64,000 nucleotides of DNA from Clusia tigrina (GCA_920105625.2 OV050033.1:128649821-128713820), one strand, 5' to 3'; counted from the first letter of the stretch, positions 1 to 12,430 are shown. The notes: generated by a model from the sequence alone, not told the origin. Translations and numbers: made by a program.

Positions 1-1161
1 GCAATGAAGCGCACTGGCACTGGCGCAGGTTCAACGGAGTTCACATGCAAAATAAAATCTCAACCCGCTTACGTTGATCTCCGCGCGCCCTCACGCTCCA
101 AGTGGCCAACGTACGCCGAGTGGCAGACGCAGTCGCAGTCGTAGTCGCAGGCGACATCACTGACTCAAACGTATTCCAACTTACGGCGCATGTGTGTTAC
201 TTGCTGGCGAGGCGAGCGCAATTGCTCCTCTCTGTCAGATACAATTCTCGGCAATAGTTGTGAAATGTTTTTATTATGACAATTTTTTTTTTAATTCTGT
301 TCTTGCCAATTTAAAAGCAATTTCGTCGACTGGGTTTTTTCCAAAGACCCCCTCCATCGCCGCAGACCCTACCAGGCGCTTAATCAGCCAGCATTGTGGC
401 ATTTGATTTAGTCGAGCGGAAAATTGTCATTGCTTGAGAGGAAGTGGTGCATATAATTTTCCTGGAAATAATGGACAACCGTGATTTATGGTGGAATGGC
501 TGCAATTGTGAAAATAATCGAAAGAATTAAACAACGAACTTTCTTACAGAAACTCTCCATCAAACAGGTCTGTAGATCGATTTATTCAAAAGGAAAAGCA
601 ATCGCAACTTACGCCACAAACTTTTTTAGAGAAACTGCCCACAAAAATGTTCCATAGACCATTTTCTTCAAAAGAAAATTTTATACACAATATCCAGAAA
701 TAATTGAATTCTAAACCAAAACACAAAAGTCTGACCTCAAAGATATTTCAAGGTCACAAATTCCCCAACTGTGAATACTTCGAGTAGAGTTATGGAAATA
801 AAGTTCCCGGAATATGCTGCCACTAGTTTAAGATTTATCTTGAAATAGCCCAATACCTCTTGTAGTCATTATAATATTCCTCTTAGAGTGTCCTTTTGAA
901 CCGACTAAATCCTTTCAGCAAACCCATTTGGGAAGAAATTTCTCATGAGATTATCTGTACTAATTTTATAACTAGACTGGTATATACTGACTTGCATCAT
1001 TGTTTCCAAACTCCCACCTCTTCTTTTCTGCGCTTAGAATTATTTATTCCCTCGCCTTCTTTTGTGGACCCTCTCAAACTCATCTACTCGTATATGCATT
1101 TCCACACCTCATAATATCACAAAACTCTAGCAGAATCCGTACTTTATATTCTTCTTTACAG
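1..1161 (+). other. tyn upstream region / 5' intron
   Basis: No coding region is supported here. The first tyn coding exon is preceded directly by a pyrimidine-rich acceptor ending in ttacag at 1155-1161, so at least part of this stretch is an intron whose 5' non-coding exon I could not locate. Short open frames at 194-406 and 896-1114 show no family resemblance and look like chance. Confidence 0.6.
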
Positions 1162-3850
1162 ATGCGACTGCTCAACAGCCATTCACCTCAACTGAGCGTT
1201 CTTACGCCCACCAGCCTAGTAATCGCACTCTGCGCCCTGCTCATCCTCTTGCCCGGCGATGCTGTGGCGCGCATGGCATTCGAGAAACTGACAGACTTCG
1301 ACTTCGCTGGCACCACATACTACAGCGTCAAGAATCTCTCCCTCTATGAATGCCAAGGTTGGTGCCGCGAGGAGGCCGATTGTCAGGCGGCCGCCTTTAG
1401 CTTCGTCGTGAATCCACTCTCACCGTCGCAGGAAACACACTGTCAGCTGCAGAACGATTCGTCAGCGCACAATCCGTCAGCGGCGCCGCAACGCTCCGCC
1501 AATATGTACTACATGGTGAAGCTGCAGCTGCGCAGCGAGAATGTCTGCCATCGACCGTGGTCGTTCGAGCGAGTACCGAACAAGGTTATACGCGGACTCG
1601 ACAATGCGCTCATCTACACCAGCACCAAGGAGGCCTGCCTCTCGGCGTGTCTGAATGAGAAACGCTTCGTGTGTCGCTCCGTCGAGTATGATTACAACAA
1701 CATGAAGTGTGTGCTCAGCGACTCGGATCGTCGCAGTTCGGGCACCTTTGTACAATTGGTGGACGCTCAGGGTACCGATTACTTTGAGAATTTATGCCTG
1801 AAGCCGCAGCAAGCCTGTAAGAATACCCGCTCCTTTGCCAACGCACGCATGGGGGTGTCCGAGGAAAAGGTGGCTCAGTACGTCGGTCTGCACTACTACA
1901 CGGATAAGGAGCTGCAAGTGACTTCGGAGACTGCCTGCCGACTGGCCTGCGAAATCGAATCGGAATTCTTGTGTCGCTCATTCCTGTACCTCGGTCAGCC
2001 ACAAGGTGCCCAATACAATTGCCGCTTGTACCATTTGGATCACAAGACACTGCCTGATGGACCCTCCACGTACCTCAACCACGAACGCCCACTCATAGAT
2101 CATGGCGAACCGATCGGCCAGTATTTCGAGAATCAGTGTGAGAAGTTGGCTGCCTCACCACCCGGCACTTTGGACAAGTTGGACACACTACCCTTGAGCT
2201 TAGACACCACCGAAGATCCAACGCTGAACAACATGACCAGGAATGATGTTAACTGCGATAAGACTGGCACTTGCTATGATGGTAAGTGGAATAAGGCTTT
2301 CAAGCATGATTTTTATAAGTAAATGAAATTAGCGTCCAGTATAACTCAGCAAAATACCTTCTAAGCTTCTGAAAGAAGGGAGAGAATCTTTTGTCTCAGT
2401 TGCGGCTAGAAGCCATTATCGTTTCTCTGAAGTAACCTCTTCTCAATAATATGCTCTTCCTTACAGTCTCTGTCCACTGCAAAGACACCCGCATCGCCGT
2501 ACAAGTGCGTACCAACAAACCCTTCAACGGTCGCATCTACGCCTTGGGTCGCTCCGAGACTTGCAACATTGATGTGATCAACTCCGACGCGTTCCGTTTG
2601 GATTTGACAATGGCGGGCCAGGATTGTAATACCCAGAGTGTGGTAATATCCAGCGAATTGCTGAACTATCAGAGCGTGAACTTATTAAATAATCATCAAT
2701 TCCTTTAAACAGACCGGGGTCTACTCCAACACCGTCGTGCTGCAGCATCACAGCGTCGTCATGACCAAGGCGGATAAAATCTACAAAGTGAAGTGCACCT
2801 ACGACATGAGCTCGAAGAACATCACCTTCGGCATGATGCCAATACGCGATCCTGAGATGATACACATTAATTCATCGCCTGAAGCACCACCACCAAGAAT
2901 TCGTATACTGGACACACGCCAGCGCGAAGTGGAGACAGTGCGCATTGGCGATCGTTTGAACTTCCGCATTGAGATACCAGAAGATAGTAAGTGTTCGCAG
3001 AGGAACTCTGTATACCAACTCGTACTAATTTTTGTATTTTTTCTAAAATTTCAGCGCCTTATGGCATATTTGCCCGCTCGTGCGTTGCCATGGCCAAGGA
3101 TGCTCGGACCAGTTTCAAAATCATCGATGACGAAGGGTGCCCCACCGACCCAACCATCTTCCCCGGCTTCACAGCCGACGGCAATGCACTGCAATCGACC
3201 TATGAGGCGTTCCGTTTCACCGAGAGCTACGGCGTTATCTTCCAGTGTAATGTCAAATATTGCCTGGGTCCTTGCGAACCAGCGGTGTGCGAATGGAATA
3301 TGGAATCATTTGAATCGTTGGGCAGAAGACGTCGTCGTTCCGTGGAAAGGTCAGTAATAAGGTGAAAAAAGCTCTGGAGAAAGAGAACGTTAATGGTATT
3401 AATTCGTATTCCTCTGTCTTTCTATTTCTTTAGCAATGAAACCAAGGAGAACACTGACGATGAGATGAACATTTCCCAAGAGATACTTGTGCTTGACTTT
3501 GGCGATGAGAAACGTGAATTCTTCAAAGCCGATCCCAGCACAGACTTCGCCAAAGGTAAATGCGAAAATTGTCCCTTTTTTATTTTGCTTTCTCTCTGTC
3601 TTGCTCTATCTGTGTCTATCCTTCCCTCCATCTCCTTATCTAACTTTCTTTCTTTCTGTTTTAAATTTGTAATCACCCTCTCCTCTTTCTACTTCCAGAT
3701 AAGACTGTTACCATCATTGAGCCATGCCCCACCAAAACCTCCGTGCTGGCACTCGCCGTCACCTGTGCACTGATGATTTTGCTCTACATATCGACGTTGT
3801 TCTGTTACTATATGAAGAAATGGATGCAACCGCATAAAATCGTAGCATAA
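1162..3850 (+). CDS. tyn: trynity-like PAN/ZP-domain transmembrane protein
   Basis: The coding exons I join are 1162-2281, 2467-2642, 2713-2986, 3055-3349, 3434-3555 and 3699-3850. All introns are GT-AG, phases agree at every join, and the total is 2139 nt (712 residues plus stop). Residues 1-36 form a signal peptide with a hydrophobic core around 19-31. Three cysteine-rich PAN/apple-like segments follow (about 38-345), then a zona pellucida domain from about 375 to 600. A run of five arginines (LGRRRRRSVE) near the end of exon 4 fits the consensus furin site of ZP proteins. A hydrophobic membrane span lies close to the C-terminus (around LAVTCALMILLYIS), leaving a short cytoplasmic tail. In Drosophila the family (tyn, neo, nyo, mey) shapes apical matrix and cuticle of epidermal cells. 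The tyn call rests on domain order, length and the neighbouring G9a; a paralogue is the main alternative. The start codon is the first three bases of its exon. Confidence 0.85.
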
Positions 3851-4985
3851 GTTTAGGATGATACAAAAAGCTTTCTTTAACTTCACCACCACGTCTCTCT
3901 CTCTCCATCTCTCTCTCTCTCTCTCACTCTTTCTGTCTCCATTTCACTCTCTTTAGTACTGAACATAACTACTCTTAATATAATTTGCAATTTTTGCTTA
4001 GCAAAAACAAAAACTAAATAACATTTTACAAGACGCAGAAGCAATTCTTAGCAATTTAAGTTTAAATTAAAAATATATTTAATATTAAGTGTAACAAGTT
4101 TAGAGTCTAGTTCTAGGCTGCTGGCACATTCATCGTCCGACATGTCCGAGATGAAGGCATTTGAAACGTAGCAGTGCTGAGATTTTCATTGCATTTCACA
4201 CACAAAAACTTCAAAATGAATGTAGTTGTTAGCGCCAAAAAGCTTCCCAGAAAGCTTTGTTCTAATTTTATACATAATTATATTAAATTTACACAAAACG
4301 CACAACACAAAAATTAGTCCAAGTCGGAAATAGTGACCAACTCTGTCCCTCCTCTCACACTATCTGTCATCACCCACACTTACACTGAAAAACAACCTAG
4401 CTTAAAGTATTTTAGAAGCTCACTCAAAGGAGAAGGCCACTTTCTATGAGGCTCCTAAATTTATGCAATGAAAATTTCACTTTCAATTAACTGGGCGTAA
4501 ATTTTGGAACTTGCATGGAGACTGAGCCGAGGAACGAACACAAAAGAAGAAGAATATTTAAAAAAAATTTTCACATAACCAACAAAAAAAATGCTTATTT
4601 ATTTTTAATTTATTTATAAAAAAAACTTATTTAAACGAAAAAGAAACAAATTCTTGTGCTTAATTTTATTGCATTTATTTTTAAAGTTTAACTAAACGAA
4701 ACCAGCATTTAGCAAATTTTCCAACGCAATTTAATTTTTATTATACTTAATAATCACACCATTAACAATTTAAGTAACATATTTAATGTTTTCCAACTAG
4801 TTTTGTAAATAAGTACGGAAAATTCGCCGAATTTTTACACTGACAAAAACTTAAACTTAATTTAAAGTAAAGAAAAGAAAGTGGCAGCGGAGAGCAACAC
4901 TTTCACGTATAGAAACGAAATTAAATTGAATAAGTTGCAATTATTTAATGAATAAATAAAGAAATTAAATTTTTTTATATACAAC
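3851..4985 (+). other. tyn 3' UTR with poly(A) signals
   Basis: AT-rich sequence directly follows the tyn stop. It contains a CT-rich microsatellite at about 3894-3935. Overlapping AATAAA signals at 4951-4960 are the likely end of the transcript. No other gene is visible. Confidence 0.5.
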
Positions 4986-5008
4986 AAAACTGAGTTTTCA
5001 ATTTAGTC

Positions 5009-5280
5009 GCATTCCAACGAAAAATTTGTTTCAGAAATCATGACTAAACATGAATAAATGTTAGGAGTGTGTTCAAAAGTTGACTGGAACTGGTGCTGAT
5101 GTTGCTATCTCGTTCTCTCTACTTCTTTATTTGATTCGAAGGAAATATTTGTTTCAATAGTCATGACTAAACATGAATAAACATCACGAGTATAATCAAA
5201 AGTTGAGTAGAGGCTAATATTGCTATTTCTATCTCTCTGCCTCTTTGCATTCCAACGATATATATTGAAACATAAATGAT
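5009..5280. repeat. Diverged direct repeats of about 120 bp
   Basis: The phrase attccaacgaaaaatttg near 5010 returns as attcgaaggaaatatttg near 5133 and as attccaacgata near 5249. In the first two copies it is followed by catgactaaacatgaataaa and caaaagttga. The spacing is roughly 116-123 bp. It sits just upstream of the heat-shock-like promoter and could be U3 repeats of a retrotransposon LTR. Confidence 0.55.
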
Positions 5281-5484
5281 TGCATACTTTTAGGATCCCA
5301 TTTGGAGTTAGAGAATGAGTGCACCACCCTATGTATTTAAGCCAAGACACAACTTCCATCGATACTTTTAGTACGCCTTTACTAAGTTCAGTTACTACGA
5401 GAGACGTGTATATAAGTAAAGACACAATCTATTCGGAAAGAAGCTTACTCAAGAACCCTCTTTCGAGGTGTGGATGGAATTCGG

Positions 5485-5587
5485 GAATGTTCTCGAATTT
5501 TTACCGAAGTATAGGAATTTTCTAGAATGTTCTACTTCAACCATAAAAAAGGTATATAGGCCACCACACAATTAAAGTAGAGACGCA
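5485..5587 (+). promoter_or_regulatory. Heat-shock-type promoter without a gene
   Basis: Positions 5485-5497 read GAATGTTCTCGAA, three alternating GAA/TTC pentamers. Positions 5514-5534 hold four contiguous perfect alternating pentamers (gGAAt tTTCt aGAAt gTTCt). A TATA box (TATATA, 5553-5558) follows, and an initiator-like CAGTT lies near 5586-5590, at the spacing of a focused promoter. The downstream leader-like DNA has AATAAA signals from about 5650 and no open frame, so this could be the U3-R part of a solo or decayed LTR, or the orphaned promoter of a heat-shock gene. Motif matches are direct; activity is inferred. Confidence 0.6.
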
Positions 5588-6100
5588 GTTGAATTTTAAT
5601 CGTAGCAGTGTGTACATTGTGCATTTCACTTGTAGCAGTTTTAAGAAGTAATAAAGTGATAAAATGAATTATTAAATAAAGTGCAAATTTTAATAAAGTA
5701 AACTTTAAGCCTAATAATGCAATAATTAAATGAAGTTAATTATTTTAATTTAACAAGCGATTGTTTCATTACTACACAATCAAGTGGTACGAATCCGAGT
5801 ATTGAGAGTTAGAGTAAATTGTCAGGAGGGAAATTTCGAAACAATATAATTTCCCAGAATTCTTCAAATTTTTAAAACAGTTCGTGGTATTGCACTACTG
5901 GCAACACATATCACAGAGGATAAAATATGTCAGTCGAATACATATTTCAAGGATTTTGAAACCTACTGGAAACCAGCAGTGAATACAAGTCACTTCGGAC
6001 GAACGAGTGGAGGAATGGTGTGTGGTGTAATGAAAGATCTTGCCAAAAACAGACCCGGACACATATACAAATGCAATGGAGAGGTCGAGCAGATAATATA
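5588..6100. other. AT-rich leader-like region, no ORF
   Basis: This stretch lies downstream of the heat-shock-like promoter. It has several AATAAA motifs between 5650 and 5700 and no coding potential. The sequence tactacaca followed shortly by tggtacgaatcc near 5770-5797 could mark an LTR end and primer-binding site, but I could not match it to a tRNA. Confidence 0.3.
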
Positions 6101-6179
6101 TAACATTCGCAAGAATAGGACCGCTACAAAATCCAGTAGATGACTTTTACAATGACTTATTCCCAGCTAGGCTAGATAC

Positions 6180-6450
6180 GCGGAACTCCAAGGACTCAAA
6201 AGTAAACCTTTACGGTAACGAATTTAATGAGTTTTGTGATGGCAATGGGTTATGCATTCTTAATGGCAGAACAGTCGGAGACCAGTATGGAGAATGTACA
6301 TTTCTAAACGCAAAGGGAAGCTCTGTTAACGATGTTTGTGCCATGTCCCACAGCTGCTTGAATTTTGTCCGGAAGTTTAAGGTATGGTCTGAACATATTG
6401 GCATATGGTCAGACCATGTGCCAATATGGGTCAAATTACAAATAGAAGCT
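6180..6450 (+). pseudogene. LINE AP-endonuclease fragment
   Basis: The translation includes GNEFNEFCDGNGLCILNGRT, then CTFLNAKGSSVNDVC and the catalytic SDHVPIW at about 6409-6429. These match the C-terminal half of the apurinic-type endonuclease that nicks target DNA for LINE insertion. The upstream half is unreadable. Confidence 0.7.
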
Positions 6451-7189
6451 GGAGGAAATAAAGCCATCTCTGCAAACTTATTGCCAAAACTTTTATGGAG
6501 AGACTCAAATTTGCAACAATACCAGAGAAGAACGAACCAACAACAGAACAAACTTGAGTACATTGGGAACAATGAAGTATTCAAATTTGTGTGCGAACAA
6601 ACTAAAGATCAGTATGAACATTCGCTGATGCAGAAAAAAGCGCGGCTAACAATGCATAGGACTGGTGGAACGTTGCAAAGGAGATACGTGGGGAAAATCT
6701 ACAGATGGGATCTGAGATAAGCGCACAGCAATATAAAAACTGCTTTCAAAACCTACTATATCTACCACAAACATCAAACAATATTCTTTACGCACCGTTG
6801 CTACACGAAAACATAAAGTTGGGCAGAGCTATAACAAAACCCGATATTAAAAATGTGCTGGAAACCAAAAGTTGGCAAAGCACCAGGATCAGATAGAATT
6901 GCATATGAACACATCAAGAATGCTGGTGAAGGTTTTTAGATGAACTCGCTGTTGTGTATATAATATCATACTGGAAACTGGAAAAGTGGATCAAACATTC
7001 GTGGAAAGTATCATATTTCCAATCTTCAAAAAGGGGATCTCAACATGCCAAATAATTATAGAGGCATCGCTTTCATGAACTGCTTAACAAAAATACTAAG
7101 GGCTGCATTAAATGATAGAATGTCAAAATGGGCAGAAGACCTCAAGAAGACCTCAAGCTATGCTCAAGAAGACCTGAAGACCTCAAAAT

Positions 7190-7770
7190 ACTGAACGAAT
7201 TTCAAGGGCAGGCTTTAGACGGCAATACTCAACGATCGATAACTTATACAACCTTACGAGCATAGTGCAGCTTAAATTTGAGGAGAAGAGGAAAGTTTAT
7301 GCCTTTTTCGTAGACTTTAGTGCGGCATTTGATCAAGTGCCAAGAAGTCAGCTAATTTATAAACTACACACAATGGGTCAATCAACAAAGACTGTGAACT
7401 TGATTGCGAGCATATACCAAACAACAAAATCCGCAGTATGGACTGGTCAGGAATTATCAGAGTATTTTGGAACCTATACAGGAGTAAAGCAGGGCTACTG
7501 AGAGCCACTGCTATTTATATTATATCTAAACTATTTGCTTGATTATGTTGGAGGGCAATACAAATTTAAGGCTACTGATGTATGCAGATGACATAGTGAT
7601 GCTAGCTGATAAGCCAGAAACTTTACAGCATATGATATACCAACTAGAAAACTACTGTCGAATATGGAATATGGAAGTAAATCTCAGCAAATCTGAAGTG
7701 ATGGTGTTTCGCAAGGGTGCAGGCTATCGGCCAAAGAAAACTGGACCTTCCATAGAGAGGCAGTAAGAAT
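7190..7770 (+). pseudogene. LINE reverse transcriptase fragment
   Basis: The RT motifs FFVDFSAAFDQVP (about 7300), GVKQG (about 7485) and the catalytic YADD (about 7575) are present in order. A TGA at 7499-7501 interrupts the frame immediately after the GVKQG motif, and a frame change precedes the YADD block. The enzyme is dead. Confidence 0.75.
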
Positions 7771-7952
7771 TACTCAACAATACTGCTATTTACGCGTAAC
7801 GCTAACAACCAGAATCACATTTGGGAAACACACCAATGCACGAAATACGGCAGCAAAAAATAGCATAAATGCAACGCGGCAGAATCTATTAATTAAAAAT
7901 AAAGTATCGCCAACAGCTAAATGGAAAATATTTCAAGGTTTGGATACATTAC

Positions 7953-8528
7953 ATGAGGAAGTCACCAAATTGCAGATATTTTTTAAAGAGAGTGCTAAAA
8001 CTCCCAGACTTTACACCAAATAATGCCCTAGCACTGGAAACTGGTTCGGAAGAAAGCACGCTGTGCAGCCTTGGGCTACATCTGCAATATATCTACCAAA
8101 CGTTGTATTTATATGAGGAGCAGAGACTTCCAAACAGGCTGTCCAAAGCACTACTAAGCAAAAATCTGATGTGGGCAAGAGAAGCAAACAAACTAGGCTC
8201 TGATTTCTATTTCAGATTTGGGGACAATATGAGAGAAGAGTGGCACGGGCAAGGAAAGCTATTACAGCATAGTCTGACAACACAGTTCATTGAAGAAGCC
8301 CGTCAGAAAGCTGCTGCAAGTAACTCGAGATTTTATAAATTCCTAAGACCCTCTGGAGGGAATATGTCCTTTTGGAACAATCTGCCACTACACTGTTTAA
8401 CAACAATATTCAAAGGTCGCTGTGATGTGCTACCGTTAAATTCTCACAACCTTGGAACCACGTGCATTTTGTGTAATATGAGAGAAGATGAAAACGTGCT
8501 TCATTTTGTGGGAAGATCCCCATACTAA
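7953..8528 (+). pseudogene. LINE ORF2 C-terminal domain fragment
   Basis: About 190 residues stay open, including LPDFTPNNALALETG, LHLQYIYQTLY and a terminal Cys-x2-Cys...His cluster (CILCNMREDENVLHF). This fits the C-terminal nucleic-acid-binding region of the upstream LINE. It is separated from the RT piece by stops. Confidence 0.6.
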
Positions 8529-8640
8529 AAGAATGAAGACCAGTTGTTACCGCCGTTTCGCCTAGATGTTGATTTAAAATAATATTAATATTTAAAAAAA
8601 ACGACAATTTGTGCACTCCCCTTGTGTCTACCATGTTTCC

Positions 8641-9219
8641 TACATATTCTTTGTTCTACTCTTATTTATATACTTACTTGCATTTACTTATATTTATATA
8701 CATACTCGTATATAAATATGGCGTGACTAGTAACGGGAATATCATGCCACTATTCTAGCTACATGAAGAGATATCAAAAATCAGAAGATCATTACGAGTA
8801 AAACCATCGAGGAGGAAGTGCACAAATTATTTTTAAAGCTAATTACAAATACCAAGTAAAAATACAAATTCAAATGTTAATTATTCACGGCAATAAAATA
8901 AAAATTCGCTAAAAAATTAAGTAACTTCACTCCTTTTAATCAGTTATATTCGGTTCGTGAATTGACTTTACACCCAGTATATGTAAGAAATAAATCGTTA
9001 AATGCAGAAGAAGGTATTGATATTTTAAACGGAGATAGCCCGTTACAGTTCCGAAAAGTACTATTATATATTTACTACTTAACACAAACGAATATTTGGA
9101 TACATAAACTGATCTAAGGCAGACGGCTTGAAACCATGCCATCTCAGGCTCCTTATAATAAATTAATTTTGTGAAAATTTGTTTGTAAATTTATAAATAA
9201 AGAGCTTATTACTACCACT
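8641..9219. other. AT-rich spacer between LINE remnants
   Basis: No coding potential, RNA gene or clear repeat was recognised. Confidence 0.4.
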
Positions 9220-9770
9220 ACTACTACTTACTAGTGCTCCACAGTTCCCTAATATGTGCTCTGGCGGCACATTTTCTTCATTGCAGAATCTGCTGAATTG
9301 GTTCGCTACAATCCCTATACTTCTCATGTGTTCTTTTGAGCCCGCAGTGACCGGTCAAAAGCCCGGTAGTATTCTTAGACTGTTTTTGGGCAAACTAAGG
9401 CAAAACTCAAATGTTTTACGGTTATAGTAGCCCAATAGTAATTTAGATTGTCTTCGACCTAGATGGCTTATAAAAAGATCCTGCCTCTGTTCTATTTCTT
9501 GTTCCCTAAGCTCTTGTTCCCTTACCCCTATACGTATACCCCAGTAAGGTTCTGGCCCTAACATTGGTGTGGAGGCTCCCAACCTGGCGAGGTCGCCGGC
9601 CTGTTCGTTTCCGTGTTGTTCGTTTCCGTTTCTGGGTCCCAAGGAAAGGCTGACTTTGCTGTTCTTGCCCAGCTGATTCATTGTACTCAGACATTCCCAT
9701 ACTAGCTTGGAGTCTACTTCATACCACATGAACAACAGATTACATGATACCACAACTGAGATGCGGAAGT
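9220..9770 (-). mobile_element. LINE 3' fragment: RNase H end and C-terminus
   Basis: Minus-strand frames read DSKLVWECLSTM, then GNEQAGDLARLGAS (the end of a LINE RNase H domain, normally GNE.AD.LAR.GA). Near 9230-9360 follow a decayed C-terminal region and a CxxC-type remnant. The 3' tail is a short (TAG)n-like run at about 9210-9232. Several stops make it non-functional. It lies tail-out against the plus-strand fragment that begins at about 9780. Confidence 0.65.
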
Positions 9771-9779
9771 GACTTCAAG

Positions 9780-10690
9780 GTAAGACGAGCCCAGTCGAAG
9801 GAAACAGTTTTCTTGGGGAGTACGAAATTCCAGTATTCATGAATGGATCTAAGATGGATTGTGGGGTAGATGCGGGTGTTCACTCACCACAAATAGTCAT
9901 TAATCAATCTATACGGTTACCTAATAATGCCATGGTATTTCAGGTGGAAGCTCTAGCGATTAGAGAGGCGTGTCGACTAATAGTACGGCACATCACAAGA
10001 AGGTGTGACGCTGTTATTTTTGTCGGCTGTCAGACAGCTATAAAGGCTCTTCAATCCACCAATACAAAGACGAAGTTATTGACCGAGCTAAGTCATCATG
10101 TTGACATTACCCCCATCTGGACTCCGGGTCACAGGATCATTGAGGAAAATGAGAAAGCTAATGAGTTGGCTCGCTCAGGGGCTTCTGTCGAGGAATCCCT
10201 GGGGGTACCAGTGTCGGTTACTGGAGGTCGTGAGGAAACACGCGTACCTGCAATGTCTTCGGCTGGCAAATAGGAGGTGGAGGTCATTGACATCCTGTAC
10301 GATCTCATGCGCGAAATGGCCCTCATATAATGCGGGCAGGATTTGCGAGCTAATTAACAGGGCGGTTAACGGCGGCTTACGCTGGGCACTGGTGTGTGTG
10401 TACTCATGCAGAGAAACGGTGTGTCCCCTTTAACATCCATTACAAAATTAGTGGGGACTTAACCAAGAAATAAACATTCCCATTATCTGCATTCATGCAG
10501 AAAGGCTGCCCCCTATCCCCTTCAACACCCACTGCAGAAGCTGTGGGAACGTAAAGAAATCCGGGCTTTATCAAGGACAAGGTATAGGTTTCTGGGAGCA
10601 TTCTTTCTTGACAACCTATGGGACAGCTTGGAGGTCAGTCTAAAGGAACTGATATGTCACTTAAACTCTACGGGATGGGTTTAGCATCTA
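9780..10690 (+). mobile_element. LINE fragment: RNase H domain and C-terminus
   Basis: An open stretch at 9839-10273 carries an RNase H fold. NGSKMDCGVDAGV sits at the first catalytic position, FQVEALAIREA follows, then VIFVGCQTAIKAL, where the usual catalytic Asp of VD is Gly. It ends with WTPGHRIIEENEKANELARSG. A decayed C-terminal tail near 10570-10690 (FLDNLWDSLEV, HLNSTGW) resembles LOA/jockey-related C-termini. The catalytic substitution and downstream stops make it a relic. Confidence 0.7.
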
Positions 10691-10699
10691 CCATAGTTC

Positions 10700-10995
10700 C
10701 GATACTCGGAGAGGAAGTGGTGCCAAAACGGCGATACAGTAGATGCGTAACAACCACCGAAACTAACCAACCGTCCTTGACTAAGCTTGTGCTCTTCACT
10801 AGGAAGTATATAATATCACAATTTATCGTTCCAAAACTAATGGGTGTAGATATCAATCATGTAGAAGAATCTAGGTATCAGGGTGTGATCTTGGATGGGA
10901 AGCTGAACTGGTAGGCTAATGGAAGTTGGCCCATACGGAAGGCTCTAGTACTTCTACACTCTTGCAAAAGGCACATAGGAAAAAGTGGAAGCTTA
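10700..10995 (+). mobile_element. LINE RT connection-region fragment
   Basis: The translation contains TKLVLFTRKYIISQFIVPKL, GVDINHVEESRYQGVILDGK, then LNW and, after a stop, a readable CKRHIGKKWKL. This is the region after the RT palm in jockey/R1/LOA-type elements. In an intact element it would come before RNase H, so lying downstream of the RNase H fragment it must be a second, separate copy. Confidence 0.65.
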
Positions 10996-11812
10996 ATGCT
11001 CATTGGTCAAATTAATTAAAATAAATAATAAATTTTTCTAATTTTTTCAAATAATAATTCACTCTAGGTAGTAGGTAGGGCAGCCGCATCACCAATAAAC
11101 AAATAATATAAAATTAATTACTAATTAATTAATTAAAATTAGTAATTAATTTTTTTTTGTTTTTTTCCAAATAAAATTTAATAAGATAAAATAAAATTAA
11201 TGAATAATTAATTAAATTCATTAATTAATTACAATGTGATTAACTTTTTGTTCAAATAAGAATCGACTCAATAATAAAATAAAATTAATTATAATTAATT
11301 AGTGATAGTTAATAACTTTTTTTAATTTTTTTGTTTTTTTCAGATAATAAATTGTCCCCTCTGAATAATAAAATAAAATTAATTTAAAAATAAATACATT
11401 TTTTTGTCATTTTTTTCAAATATGATTTTTATTTAAGACGTGTGATACTACCATACATATGCATTTGTGTGTGTATGTGTTTGTGGTGTGTGTGTGTGTG
11501 TGTATGTGTAAATATGTGTATAATATTTGTTTAAAATTCTTTTCGTTAAAAACTAACAAGTATTATTTAAAAATTAATTAAAAAATTATCTCATTAGATT
11601 CCTAAGCAAATAAAATGCAAGCAAATCGTATAAATAAACTAAATAAATACAGACATTGTTTTTTCGTAAATTTGTAGGTAATTTAGTGTTAAAACATTAC
11701 TTTCTTAAACTTCATCATTTAAATATTTAATTAATCATTTAAGAACTGCAAAAAAATATCAAATAAAAAAAATAATAATAAAAAATATTACAACAAAAAC
11801 AACGAATATTAC

Positions 11813-11848
<36 letters not shown>

Positions 11849-12430
11849 CAATATATTTTTAACAAGCCTATATAATTGAAAACATTGCTAATGCAGTCTC
11901 TTTGGAAATTGGAATTTTTTATCAAAAATTCAATTTTCAAAATACGTACACAAACTTAAATTAATTGACTAAAACTTATTTGCCATTTGTAGAGTGCTGA
12001 TGCCCGTTTCTTAAGACACAAAGAAAAATCATACAGACTACGAAAAAACTTTCATTATTGTTTCCATACGCATGCAAACTTAACAGCTTTTAAGCTCTCG
12101 ATTAAAATTTTCATAAATATTTTTCTAAATTTTGTGGTGGCCCACTTTGAGGCCTACTCTGCAGGCACTTACGGCAATAATTTACATGATGTTAGCAACA
12201 TTAGCTGCAGCATAAAGCTCACGCAGCTTAAAAGCTCTCCTTCTATATATCTTTCTCTCTTTCTCTCTCGTTTTAAATTTATTTTGTAGAAATCAAAGTA
12301 GTTCGTTTAGTTTAGTTCCTCCGCTTACTTTATGAATATGTAAATGTGTAAATATACTATTGTACATCGTTCAGTCGTTGGCTTAGTGTTATATCCAGCA
12401 ACTTGCGCTCAAGAGGAGCTTTCGCCGCCT
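10996..12430. other. AT-rich intergenic region with microsatellites
   Basis: Convergent intergenic space between tyn and G9a. It holds runs of aattaatt-type sequence, a TG-rich microsatellite at about 11466-11515 and a (TA)n tract at about 11816-11843. No gene was found. The distal G9a 3' UTR may extend into it. Confidence 0.5.

Larger units (their letters stand above)
6100..8640 (+). mobile_element. Decayed non-LTR retrotransposon (LINE)
   Basis: Endonuclease, reverse transcriptase and C-terminal pieces occur in the right order on one strand, separated by stops and frameshifts. This is a single old LINE copy of about 2.5 kb. The clade is uncertain: the RT (YADD, GVKQG) and the C-terminal HLQYI..TLY region do not look like jockey or R1. 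The three pieces are listed separately. Confidence 0.75.

Noticed and set aside
2451..2708. Frame reading through the donor at 2643 into NLLNNHQFL
   Set aside because: Splicing 2643-2712 restores the ZP-domain reading frame; the read-through tail is intron.
5059..5776. Complete solo LTR with defined ends
   Set aside because: TG...CA boundaries and a tRNA-matching primer site could not be confirmed and no target duplication is visible, so only the promoter-like core is reported.
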